The position numbers were made by a program, and so were the translations under genes. Under the pieces are notes generated by a model, which had not been told where the DNA came from, made no database searches, and saw nothing but the letters and a program-made list of their open reading frames with translations. This document shows, piece after piece, positions 1 to 9,739 of a stretch of DNA of 64,000 bases. The stretch spans positions 14,143,092 to 14,207,091 of the forward strand of contig NC_135554.1 in the NCBI RefSeq assembly GCF_964340395.1. Reading direction: 5' to 3'. Every line of letters starts with the position of its first letter. The first letter of the stretch is position 1. The DNA comes from Glandiceps talaboti (Eukaryota > Hemichordata > Enteropneusta > Spengelidae).

Positions 1-243
1 TAATGAAAATAGCCTATATTTGTAATAAATTTCAGAAAAACAAAACAAAATAAAATTGCCGGAATTTGTAATAGTAAATATAGTTAAGGAGGGTCCTTTC
101 TTCCACAAAACATGGGTTATAATTATCTAAATAAAGAAATATCCAAAATGAAAGATCAGCCCATCAAGCAAAAGTAGATTCGACAAGAATTGAAATGAAT
201 TGATAAATGTAATCTCTTTTTCCGCCCCGTTGTAGAAAGTGAT

Positions 244-1090
244 CTGGTTGAGAAAATCAAAAGTATGGATCCTCATAAAGCTATGGGTTACGACAATATC
301 CATCCCAAACTAATTATCGACGCTGTTCACATTATCTCCCATCCATTAACACACATTATCAACTGCTCTCTTTCTCTTGGTATTTTCCCCGATCCCCTTA
401 AGTTTGCCCAAATATCCCCTATTTACAAAAAAGGATCAGCCCAAGATGTTAGTAATTACAGACCAATTTCGATTCTACCTGCATTCAGCAAAATATTTGA
501 ATCCGTAGTAAATGACCAATTAGTTAAGTTTCTCGATAAATACAATATACTTTTGAACACACGGTATGGTTTTAGAAAGAAGTTTAGTACAAAACTCGAC
601 CTTGCGGACCTAATCTCAGATATCACAGACAAAATGGACCAAGGTCTTATGACTTTTGGCATCTTTATCGATCTGAAAAAAGCTTTTGATACAATCGACC
701 ACCATATCCTTCTTCAAAAACCTTCACACTATGCCTTCTATGGCATTCGAGGTGTCCCACTCCTTTGGTTCCATAGTTATCTCGAAAAACGTCAACAAGC
801 CGTTCACATAGACGGAATCAAATCGACCCCTAAACAAGTAAAATGTGGAGTACCGCAAGGATCCATACTAGGGCCGATTCTTTTTCTTTTTTACATTAAC
901 GATATTAATGAGTCCTCTGACGCCTTAAATTCCGCCTGTTTGCCGATGATACTAACCTTTTAAATCCATGGAAACTAACCATATTAATCTTAATGATATG
1001 AATGTACATTTTAACAAAGTAAACATGTGGTGCAATGCCAATAAACTAACAATTAACATCGATAAAACAAATTAATGATTTTTAAACCTC
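244..1090 (+). pseudogene. Non-LTR retrotransposon (LINE) reverse transcriptase fragment, frameshifted
   Basis: The longest open stretch (265-963) reads as the fingers and palm of a LINE reverse transcriptase. Visible landmarks are NYRPISILPAFSKIFE, FIDLKKAFDTIDHHIL and GVPQGSILGPILFLFYINDI. The catalytic FADDTN motif follows, but one frame away (nucleotides about 938-957), so the copy is frameshifted. Downstream, in a further frame, WCNANKL and INIDKTN match the usual LINE region after the palm, followed by an in-frame stop near 1075. No endonuclease domain or 3' tail is seen, so the copy is truncated at both ends. It resembles the CR1/Jockey group; the exact clade is not assigned. It is a dead insertion unrelated to the host genes. 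Confidence 0.85.
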
Positions 1091-1500
1091 CACAAAGAAT
1101 TGCACATACAGAAGGACATTTGAGAATTGGAAACACACCCGTTGACGCCTAGATATGCAGTGACACCTGTCAAATTATAATGACTTCAGTACATATTTAC
1201 AAACTGGGTGACAACCTGACAACTAATTGATTCAAAGTTTGCTTTCAGAGTTTATACTAGTAGTTATATATTACTCACATATTTATTTTAAGATATTGTT
1301 ATATAATTAAGTTTCTACTTCACACACAACACCACATTGTACATGTAGTACATAAACAGATATGTAGTAAAACCAAAACCTTTAATGTTTTGAAAATATT
1401 TTCTATTTGTTTTAAAATGTTAATAAAGTTACATTTTTGTAACAGGTTAAATAATCCTGATATTGTGTACACAAGCTTTTCGAAACAGATTTTTGTGTAG

Positions 1501-1800
1501 CCCCCCCCCCCCCCTACCTTCCCTCATTTTTCGGTAGCCCCCCCCCCCCATTCCTCCGACCTCCCAACCGTAAATAATGACGGCTCCCTTAGCTAAGATC
1601 TCTAATGTGGATTAGATTATTTCGTTATCTGCTTACTAACTAATCAGCTCAATCACTCACTCAATCACTCACTCACTCACTCACTCACTCGCTCGCTCGC
1701 TCGCTCACTCACCCACCGACACGACCGACTGACGACCGCCCGACCGCCAGACCGACCGACCGACCGACTGACTGACTGACTAAATGAATGATTGACTGAC
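1501..1800. repeat. Low-complexity tracts: poly-C, (ACTC)n, (GACC)n, (GACT)n
   Basis: Two poly-C runs (1501-1514, 1538-1549) are followed by degenerate tetranucleotide tracts of CACT, GCTC and GACC/GACT type at 1650-1800. Any ORF read through them is repeat translation. Confidence 0.8.
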
Positions 1801-1999
1801 TCACAGACGAACAAATGAATGATTCGAATGCTAGCTAACACCCAACGTGTTCGATCGCACACCTATCCACTCATTCAGTCGCTCAGAAGATCACCATCAA
1901 GCATCACAAACAACTCATACATTCGAGTACTCAGACGCTCACTAACACGCTAGAGGAAATATCATTCAAGAACTAGCAGTCATTGAAATGACTTTATTG

Positions 2000-3984
2000 C
2001 TATAAAGTGGCAGCTGTCATTCCACTGGATTTACAGTGCAGAGGGTGTCATTCAACAAACTGAATGTAGAAAGGGGTGTCATTCAACTGTTTACCTACTA
2101 GAAATGCTGTCATTCCAGTTCCAAAGCATTGAAAATGCTGTCATTCCACTTATTTTATAGAGTGGCGGCTGTCATTCCACTGGTTTTACAATGCAGAGGG
2201 TGTCATTCAACTAACTGAATGTAGAAAATGCTGTCATTCCACTTATTTTATAGAGTGGCGGCTGTCATTCCACTGGTTTTACAATGCAGAGGGTGTCATT
2301 CAACTAACTGAATGTAGAAAAGGGTGTCATTCCACTGTTTACATACTGGAAACGCTGTCATTCCAGTTCCAAAGCATTGAAAATGCTGTCATTCCACTTA
2401 TTTTATAGAGTGGCGGCTGTCATTCCACTGGTTCTACAGTGCAGAGGGTGTCATTCAACTAACTGAATGTAGAAAGGGGTGTCATTCCACTGTTTACCTA
2501 CTAGAAATGCTGTCATTCCAGTTCCAAAGCATTGAAAATGCTGTCATTCCACTTATTTTATAGAGTGGCGGCTGTCATTCCACTGGTTCTACAGTGCAGA
2601 GGGTGTCATTCAACTAACTGAATGTAGAAAGGGGTGTCATTCCACTGTTTACCTACTAGAAATGCTGTCATTCCAGTTCCAAAGCATTGAAAATGCTGTC
2701 ATTCCACTTATTTTATAGAGTGGCGGCTGTCATTCCACTGGTTTTACAATGCAGAGGGTGTCTTTCAACTAACTGAATGTAGAAAAGGGTGTCATTCCAC
2801 TGTTTACATACTGGAAATGCTGTCATTCCAGTTCCAAAGCATTGAAAATGCTGTCATTCCACTTATTTTATAGAGTGGCGGCTGTCATTCCACTGGTTCT
2901 ACAGTGCAGAGGGTGTCATTCAACTAACTGAATGTAGAAAGGGGTGTCATTTCACTGTTTACCTACTAGAAATGCTGTCATTCCAGTTCCTAAGCATTGA
3001 AAATGCTGTCATTCCACTTATTTTATAGAGTGGCGGCTGTCATTCCACTGGTTCTACAGTGCAGAGGGTGTCATTCAACTAACTGTATGTAAAAAGGGGT
3101 GTCATTCCACTGTTTACCTACTAGAAATGCTGTCATTTCAGTTCCAAAGCATTGAAAATGCTGCCATTCCACTTATTTTATAGAGTGGCGGCTGTCATTC
3201 CACTAGTTCTACAGTGCAGAGGGTGTCATTCAACTAACTGAATGTAGAAAGGGGTGTCATTCCACTGTTTACCTACTAGAAATGCTGTCATTCCAGTTCC
3301 AAAGCATTGAAAATGCTGCCATTCCACTTATTTCATAGAGTGGCTGCTGTCATTCCACTGGTTCTACAGTGCAGAGGGTGTCATTCAACTAACTGAATGT
3401 AGAAAGGGGTGTCATTCCACTGTTTACTTACTAGAAATGCTGTCATTCCAGTTCCAAAGCATTGAAAATGCTGTCATTCCACTAATTATTTTATAGAGTG
3501 GCGGCTGTCATTCCACTGGTTTTACAATGCAGAGGGTGTCATTCAACTAACTGAATGTAGAAATGGGTGTCATTCTACTGTTTACCTACTAGAAATGCTG
3601 TCATTCCAGTTCCAAAGCATTGAAAATGCTGTCGTTCCACTTATTTTATAGAGTGGCGGCTGTCATTCCACTGGTTCTACAGTGCAGAGGGTGTCATTCA
3701 ACTAACTGAATGTAGAAAGGGGTGTCATTCCACTGTTTACCTACTAGAAATGCTGTCATTCCAGTTCCAAAGCATTGAAAATGCTGTCATTCCACTTATT
3801 TTATAGAGTGGCGGCTGTCATTCCACTGGTTTTACAGTGCAGAGGGTGTCATTCAACTAACTGAATGTAGAAAGGGGTGTCATTCCACTGTTTACCTACT
3901 AGAAATACTGTCATTCCAGTTCCAAAGCATTGAAAATGCTGTCATTCCACTTATTTTATATAGAGTGGCGGCTGTCATTCCACA
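2000..3984. repeat. 155-bp satellite/minisatellite array built from GTCATTC sub-motifs
   Basis: The landmark TGGCGGCTGTC recurs at about 2164, 2254, 2411, 2566, 2721, 2876, 3031, 3186, 3343, 3497, 3652, 3807 and 3965. The period is 155 bp, with one short unit of about 90 bp and a divergent first copy near 2007. Each unit holds about six copies of GTCATTC(C/A)A at 20-30 bp spacing, so the array is a higher-order repeat. Units are nearly identical. The array ends abruptly in (ACAT)n at 3982. Confidence 0.95.
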
Positions 3985-4167
3985 TACATACATACATACA
4001 TACATACATACATACATACATACATTTACATTGCATGCATACATACATACATACATACATACATACATACATACATACATACATACATACATACATACAT
4101 ACAATGTCATACATACATACATACATACATACATACATACATACATACATACATACATACATACATA
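3982..4167. repeat. (ACAT)n microsatellite
   Basis: Almost pure (ACAT)n with short interruptions near 4023-4036 and 4102-4108. It produces spurious ORFs on both strands. Confidence 0.97.
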
Positions 4168-4169
4168 AA

Positions 4170-6330
4170 CCAGGATGGGATTTTTGTAAGGTGAGAAATG
4201 ACTATGCTTAACAAAGAATGTGGGATTTAAGAAATGTTTAATGAAAGTAATAATTATATCCAATACAAGTAGAATTCAAATTCTATAGATTGTGTATTTA
4301 GAACAAATAAAGTGTAATTATAGTCCAAGTATTATTTGTGAACTCGAATAACGAGGAATTTTCACCATGCTGCTCAAGTTACTCGGTAGCTGTTGATGAA
4401 ATAAACATACAAATAGTTGTAATCGTTGTTAGTATGAAGACAGATGAATGTACCATTGGCATTGACTGAAATGTGACACCAAACAAATCCTTTGAAAAAC
4501 TGATGAATATCTGTGGAAATGGGGACCTCTGCAGAACGTTCTGTTGGATTATAAGATCAAAACTTTCTGTAGATTCTTTATTCTTTTATATTCATAAATG
4601 GCCATCAGCCCTTTGGTGTGGTTTGCTTTCCTTCTCATCCTTTCTGTCGTGTTACTAGTAATATTTTCTTTTTTAACATAAATTCTTTGGAAAAGAGCAA
4701 GTCAAATATTAAAAAAAGAAAAAAAGACGAGTTTTCAGACTGACAAAGAAATACTTCTTTGATGGGTTTTGCTGATGGATTTATTTTTTCAAAATGATAC
4801 ATGTAATAGTTCGGGGGGAAACATGTGCAGCATACCGACTACATGTTTATCATGTAGAGTAAAGAATGACTCATTGTCTGGTACCAACATTTGTATTCCC
4901 ATGTACGATAGGAAATCATTAATACAAGCAAGCTTGCAAGTCCCGCCATCTCATCAACTTTGTCTTGTACATTGTATAAATCTATTCCACCCCCACCCCC
5001 CAAAAAAGTGACGAAATCAATTAAATAGCGAACACATGAACGAAGGTTCTGACTACGAGTAAACCTCGAAATGAGAAAACGTACACAAATATACATAATA
5101 CTACTACAGCAAATCTCCCATGGATTTTGTCTTTTTAAAAATGAAATATTAATCAAATATTTTGAAACCGAACCAGATGTTAGCCTACTGTTTAATATGT
5201 AAATCAAGTGTAATTAGGCTGTATATTTTCTATTTCGAATGTAAGCTGTAAACAATCCAGTAACGTTCTTAAATTGATACATTTTACTATTATGTATTAT
5301 GTTTTATGTAATAAGCATGTTATTAGTTTCTTTCATGATTCGACCATGCTGTGCCCAGGCTTATGAGATACTAGCCACATCTAGAAGGCACGAAAAATCC
5401 AACCTGGGGTAGAATTTGGGATAATTTGAAGCCCATGTATATGCAGGCGCGTCCTGAACCAGCCCAGAAACTGTCCTGACTTAAGACAACGTATCTCCGA
5501 GAGGTTTCCTGTCCAGGTGTGCTGCGCCTCAAATACGTTTATCTGTATGTGCTAGAACGTCGAACAGAAGGCCGAGACTTTCTTGGCAGAGCTCATCCAC
5601 CCAGCACATAGAACTCTTCTGACACTAGTACTATTCTGCTATTTCAGTCGAAAATTTTGGTTCCTTGTTAGTCATTTAAGTAAAAAGGGTGTCAAATAAC
5701 GTACACAAAGTTTCAATACGTTTATATTTTCAAGAGCGGGTCAGGACGGGTTCATGCGAGATCGTGTGATATCTATGTCGTAACCAACCTGGATAAGGCC
5801 AAAAGAAAGAATTGTTGCTGGTCAGGACAGTTTGTCTAAAATGGTGCGACTACGCGAATGTTTTTCTTTTAATTCTCAACAAACCAGACACTCAATCTAC
5901 TATTTATGGCAGTTACTGTTCTTTTTATTTATTACTTTAGAGCAAGTGTGTATGTGGGACAGATGTTATTTGCTTGTTCATGATTGGCTCTGCAGTTGTC
6001 TTCAATGAAGTAGGGAGGGTTATTTTTGTGTTTCCCCCGATCTGCACACTGCATGGGCTAGACAAACACAAAAAGGAGATCGACGCGAGGGTATTTAAGT
6101 GATGCGACCAGATAAATTATTTTTTGTTGTTGGCCTAACCAATGTGTAGACAAAAACCTATCCTACATCTAGATGAGGCTACTGGTAAGCATGAACTACT
6201 CACCCAAAGAACCTGACACCTCTATTGAGAACATGATTGATGCGAAATCTAAGCAGCACAAGTAAATGATTTGTCGACTAAATCGTACAAGTCCATATGA
6301 AATGTAGATTCGGTATAATATCAGTTGTAA
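4170..6330. other. Intergenic stretch, no supported gene
   Basis: Short ORFs here lack codon structure, conserved motifs or splice logic. The only signal is a candidate poly(A) site for the minus-strand gene to the right. Confidence 0.6.
5924..5933 (-). terminator. Candidate poly(A) signal of the two-module cysteine-rich gene
   Basis: On the minus strand this reads AATAAATAAA, two overlapping canonical hexamers about 400 nt downstream of the stop at 6335. The position suits a 3' UTR end, but no transcript evidence is available. Confidence 0.35.
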
Positions 6331-6334
6331 AGGC

Positions 6335-6495
6335 TTACTTACGGAGCTGCTTGGCCGTAGGGAGCTTGCAGCAAGCTCCGCGGCCGCGACACGAACATGA
6401 TGTACGTGTTGTTCCTTGAGGGCACATTCCAGGGTAGCATACTCCATCACAATCTGAACATTGCAGTGCTTTTGTCAATATTTCTTCCTTGGGAT
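6335..6495 (-). CDS. Terminal cysteine-rich module exon B of the two-module gene
   Basis: Acceptor ..tttcag. Reads QCSDCDGVCYPGMC, SCSC and ACC, then a basic tail and TAA. A perfect phase-1 donor (gtaagt, after 6344) overlaps the last codons, so this exon could also be internal in another isoform. Confidence 0.72.
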
Positions 6496-7072
6496 CTGAA
6501 AGATAGGTGCCCTCGTATATTTTATTGATCATCTTTACGTAATTATATTAAACATTACTTAGGGTTTCATCTTTCCTAAGTCACTTTCCTTACACTGATT
6601 CTTCTTAACCAGTGTGTAAAAATTAATATTAAGATTAACTGTGTACTTATTCAAGATGGAGGTTGAGATTTATCATCATCATCATCATCATCATCACCAC
6701 CACCACCACCACCAAATATCATTTCTAATGCATCTTTTCTATGGAGAGCTCCAGGGGCTAACAAAGCACAAATTAAATAGTGGGAAGATACAGTTTGACA
6801 ATAAGAATAAAGACAATAACAGAAAAAGATATAACAACTGGAGAAGAATGGAAGCTGATGGAAATCTTTTATGTGATTTGAGGGCCGTAGCCTGACCAAA
6901 TTGTCAGGGGGCAGAACTTTGTCTTGGTGCCATCATGCATTTAAAATTTAGGGTTTCAGAGTTTTAGAGTTTTAAGTGCTTCATAGAGTTTTGATTTAGT
7001 CCCAAACCTATATGTCTGTCTAACAGAAAATCGCTGGGAGCAATTCCCAGCACAGATTTATTTTAAATTTCA

Positions 7073-7144
<72 letters not shown>

Positions 7145-7410
7145 AAACAATGTATCCCTATTAACGTTTTTACATGTAAGTATCATTTGACATACCTTTG
7201 CAACAAACCTGCCCTGTGTTAGAACACTTGCACTTTGTTCTTTCTTCAAAGGGTGGATCACAACTATCCTGGCATTGCCCACCACATACAATACTGCAGA
7301 CACCTGAATCCAGTGATGCAGTTAAAAACTGGCGATTCTCATTGTTCTACTTAGGAAAATATTATAGAAAATAAATACGGTGCACACACACACACACGCG
7401 CGCACGCACG

Positions 7411-7452
<42 letters not shown>

Positions 7453-8222
7453 TACATACACACTCATACGCATTTGAAAACTTGATCACAATTAAACTCA
7501 ACTCAACTCAAATCAAAGAACACCAAAATATAATTCTCTAGTTCAGCTTGTGGAGGTCTATGTGTAAGATTTCGGTTTTTTCATAAATAATATGGTCGGA
7601 CAGTACAATAATGTTACTTTGGAATGGTAAATTGGAAACGAATGCGATGTTTCAATCCGCCAACTAAGGTAATGATTTTAATAATTTAATTAATCCACAT
7701 TATTAATGTCATTTTCGAAGACGGTGGGACTAATCTACTTCTTATGGATTTCCTCTGGTGTGGTTGGCGAGGTACAATGTAGTGGTGGTGATACGAAACC
7801 AACTTAGATCTTTTGTTGAGTATTTTTTTTTCAGCATTGATTAGCCATAGTTTTTCAGTTAAGCACAAATTGCATTTTCATTTCATTTCATGTGTATTTG
7901 GGTAATTCCGTGTCTTTTGTGAGTGAATTTGTGTTCATGGTTCATAACCGCTGCTTGTAAGTATTCTCTTGGTCCGAAGTACAGTTTTATGTCATTGTTA
8001 TCTGTCATCCGTTGCAGACGATGTTGGTGGACGTACAATGGATGTCAAGGGGCACTGATTCGGATCTCTGCAGTTACATATAAAAGCATGAAAACTTATG
8101 ACTTCTCAATTCTTTAGATGTAATGCTCTGCTATTTTTTTTAACGTTAAGCATTGTTTTCTAAAGTGAGACACTATAACTATATAACTAAATGGTTTACG
8201 GTATTATTTATAGACAGAACCT

Positions 8223-8265
<43 letters not shown>

Positions 8266-8274
8266 ATATGTTGA

Positions 8275-8359
<85 letters not shown>

Positions 8360-9737
8360 CTCCACACTAAACAAAAGAACTGAGTTGATATCCAAATGCC
8401 GACACGAGAATAAGTTTTATTTGTCCAACTTCAATAGAGCATCTATCACCTAAACTAAACCCGTTAAGTAACGGAACATCAAAGCCCAACATGTAACAAC
8501 CCGCCAACACTTACTTGTCCGCACCCAATACCTCACACAATAACAACCAACACCTCCACACATACAACACCAATCCACCGACACAGACAATAGTGATGGT
8601 ATTTCTATTGTCTACACTCTATATATACAGCACACCCAGAGAGTAGGCCTCAGAGTTGTCTGATGATCGCACTATGCGTGAAACTCCGAGTTACAACCAA
8701 GAAAGAGTTCCAGTACTACCAAAACTATTACGCTCTGCCACTGCGGTATAGAGCACTGTCTTAGTAGATTGATGCTCACCGATTTATATATATATATATA
8801 TATTGGTAGTACTGGAACTCTTTCTTGGTTGTAACTCGGAGTTTCACGCATTGCGCGATCATCAGAAAACTGCTGGTTTCTACTCTCTGGGTGTGTGTTT
8901 ATATAGAGTGCAGACTATAGAAATATCATCACAGAACTATCAAAACACATTTGGAAACTGAAAAGAAACAACGAGCCCTTTTCCATATCCTGGTCCATCA
9001 GCAAGATAGCCCAAGCATACACCAATAAAACAAACCGATGCAACCTGTTTAACCGAAAAACTAACCATCATTAAAGCAGACAAAAACTCCACACTAAACA
9101 AACGAACTGAGTTGATATCCAAATGCCGACACGAGAATAAGTTTTATTTGTCCAACTTCAATATAGCATCTATCACCTAAACTAAACCCGTTAACTAACG
9201 GAACTCGGTGAGTATGATCTGCTAAGACAGTGCTCTATACCGCAGTAGCAGAGCGCAATAGTTTTGGAAGTTCTGGAACTCTTTCTTGGTTGTAACTTGG
9301 AGTTTCACGCATAGTGCGATCATCAGACAACATAAATATTTTTATGTGTGTATGTATTAAATTGTTGATCTTAGCGTTGTTGTAATGTTCTCATCGTGTC
9401 AAACACTGACACCACTACATATACCAATGTCGCGACCATAGATTTACATCATTAAGTACACAGATTAATCTCAAATTGGGACATACACGTAGATTTCGAG
9501 TCCCTCTATTTTCAAAAGTTTTAAACAGTTACGACTTGAGTTTCTTAACTTCAGGATTGAAAGTGCCACCGAAAGGCTGTAGGGTTTCACATGTATCATT
9601 GGGTAAAAAAGCAAACTCTTCTGAACACAATCGACAGTCCCAATATCTGACTTACGTACCTCAACTTTGTCCACAGCCTCGCCACAAATAGTGCCAAGGA
9701 ACAAGATGATAGCAACAAACACGAGTTTGAACCCCAT
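6335..9737 (-). CDS. Secreted two-module cysteine-rich protein (3 exons), function unknown
   Basis: Exons 9656-9737, 7196-7303 and 6335-6495 join in phase 1 throughout to give 116 residues plus stop. Exon 1 encodes a clear signal peptide (MGFKLVFVAIILFLGTICG). Each later exon carries one eight-cysteine module of pattern C-x2/3-C-x3-C-x3/4-C-x8/9-C-x-C-x5/6-CC. The product ends in a short basic tail (LPTAKQLRK). Secretion and disulphide bonding are inferred from the signal peptide and paired cysteines. I do not recognise the family: the terminal CC distinguishes it from WAP, and the spacing differs from the defensin and macin patterns I know. It lies downstream of a larger paralogue on the same strand, so the pair looks like a tandem duplication. 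Confidence 0.7.
6665..6714. repeat. (TCA)n/(CAC)n trinucleotide repeat
   Basis: Run of ATC/TCA units passing into CAC units, inside the region upstream of the terminal module exon. Confidence 0.9.
7026..7057. repeat. Dispersed hairpin motif, copy 1
   Basis: AAAATCGCTGGGAGCAATTC followed by CCAGCACA; GCTGGG...CCCAGC forms a short hairpin. The same motif with one change recurs at about 55829-55857, which suggests the end of a dispersed short element. Confidence 0.6.
7072..7146. repeat. (GAAA)n microsatellite
   Basis: Uninterrupted AAAG/GAAA repeat immediately downstream (minus sense) of module exon A. Confidence 0.97.
7196..7303 (-). CDS. Cysteine-rich module exon A of the two-module gene
   Basis: Acceptor ..ttcag, donor gtatgt, phase 1-1, 36 codons. 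Reads VCSIVCGGQCQDSC, then KCKC and VCCK: eight cysteines. Confidence 0.8.
7383..7462. repeat. (CA)n microsatellite with (GCAC)n core
   Basis: CA dinucleotides interrupted by CGCG/CACG units at 7397-7415, with a short ACAT tail. Confidence 0.95.
7686..7870 (-). pseudogene. Penelope-like element fragment (C-terminal endonuclease region), minus strand
   Basis: The minus-strand reading CNLCLTEKLWLIN then LNKRSKLVS matches the C-terminal end of Penelope-like polyproteins downstream of GIY-YIG. It parallels the better-preserved copies at 8355-9180 (LTEKLTIIK, LNKRTELISKCRHENKF). It then degenerates into unrelated sequence. Assignment rests on remembered family signatures. Confidence 0.5.
8225..8356. 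repeat. (TA)n microsatellite
   Basis: Two TA blocks separated by a short TGTTGAG spacer at about 8269-8275. The second block abuts a Penelope-like 3' fragment. Confidence 0.97.
8355..8453 (+). pseudogene. Penelope-like element 3' coding end, copy A
   Basis: Reads STLNKRTELISKCRHENKF, then LSNF and a stop at 8451-8453. The coding end and following bases (to about 8480) are nearly identical to copy B at 9083-9203. The copy is truncated on its left by the (TA)n tract. Confidence 0.65.
8655..8697 (+). ncRNA. Hammerhead ribozyme (type I), Penelope-associated
   Basis: Core CTGATGA (8660-8666) and GAAA (8680-8683) are in place. Stem I is GTTGT (8655-8659) with ACAAC (8693-8697). Stem II is CGCA/TGCG with loop CTA. 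Stem III is ACT/AGT with loop CCG. The predicted cleavage is after U at 8692. Very short stem III is typical of hammerheads described in Penelope-like elements. All core bases are read directly; activity is inferred. Confidence 0.75.
8828..8870 (-). ncRNA. Hammerhead ribozyme, inverted copy with weakened stem I
   Basis: On the minus strand CTGATGA (8859-8865), stem II CGC/GCG and GAAAC are conserved. The stem I 5' strand reads GTTTT against ACAAC, giving one mismatch. Together with the copy at 8655 it forms a large inverted repeat. Confidence 0.6.
8937..9180 (+). pseudogene. Penelope-like element fragment, copy B (C-terminal region)
   Basis: Starts LSKHIWKLK, continues FSISWSISKIAQAY and RCNL. 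After a 2-nt loss near 9047 it resumes in another frame with LTEKLTIIKADKNSTLNKR and ISKCRHENKF, stop at 9178-9180. These are hallmark C-terminal motifs of Penelope-like polyproteins after the GIY-YIG domain. No reverse transcriptase is present nearby, so this is a 5'-truncated copy, as is common for these elements. Confidence 0.7.
9289..9331 (-). ncRNA. Hammerhead ribozyme, second intact inverted copy
   Basis: Minus strand: GTTGT (9327-9331), CTGATGA (9320-9326), stem II CGCA/TGCG, GAAA, stem III ACT/AGT with loop CCA, then U^ACAAC. All core positions and stem I pairs match the plus-strand copy. The predicted cut lies between 9294 and 9293. Confidence 0.72.
9656..9737 (-). CDS. Exon 1 (signal peptide) of the two-module gene
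   Basis: The ATG at 9737 opens a hydrophobic leader. Two overlapping donors exist: gtaagt after 9656 (phase 1, compatible with the next exon) and gtacgt after 9660 (phase 0, not compatible). I chose the former. Confidence 0.7.
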
Positions 9738-9739
9738 TC

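Noticed and set aside
3892-4263. Long ORFs of YIHT/MYVC repeats on both strands (also at 36.2, 38.9 and 40.6 kb)
   Set aside because: They are translations of (ACAT)n microsatellite with no other support.
8990-9122. Minus-strand ORF opposite the Penelope fragment
   Set aside because: Antisense of the better-supported plus-strand PLE reading.
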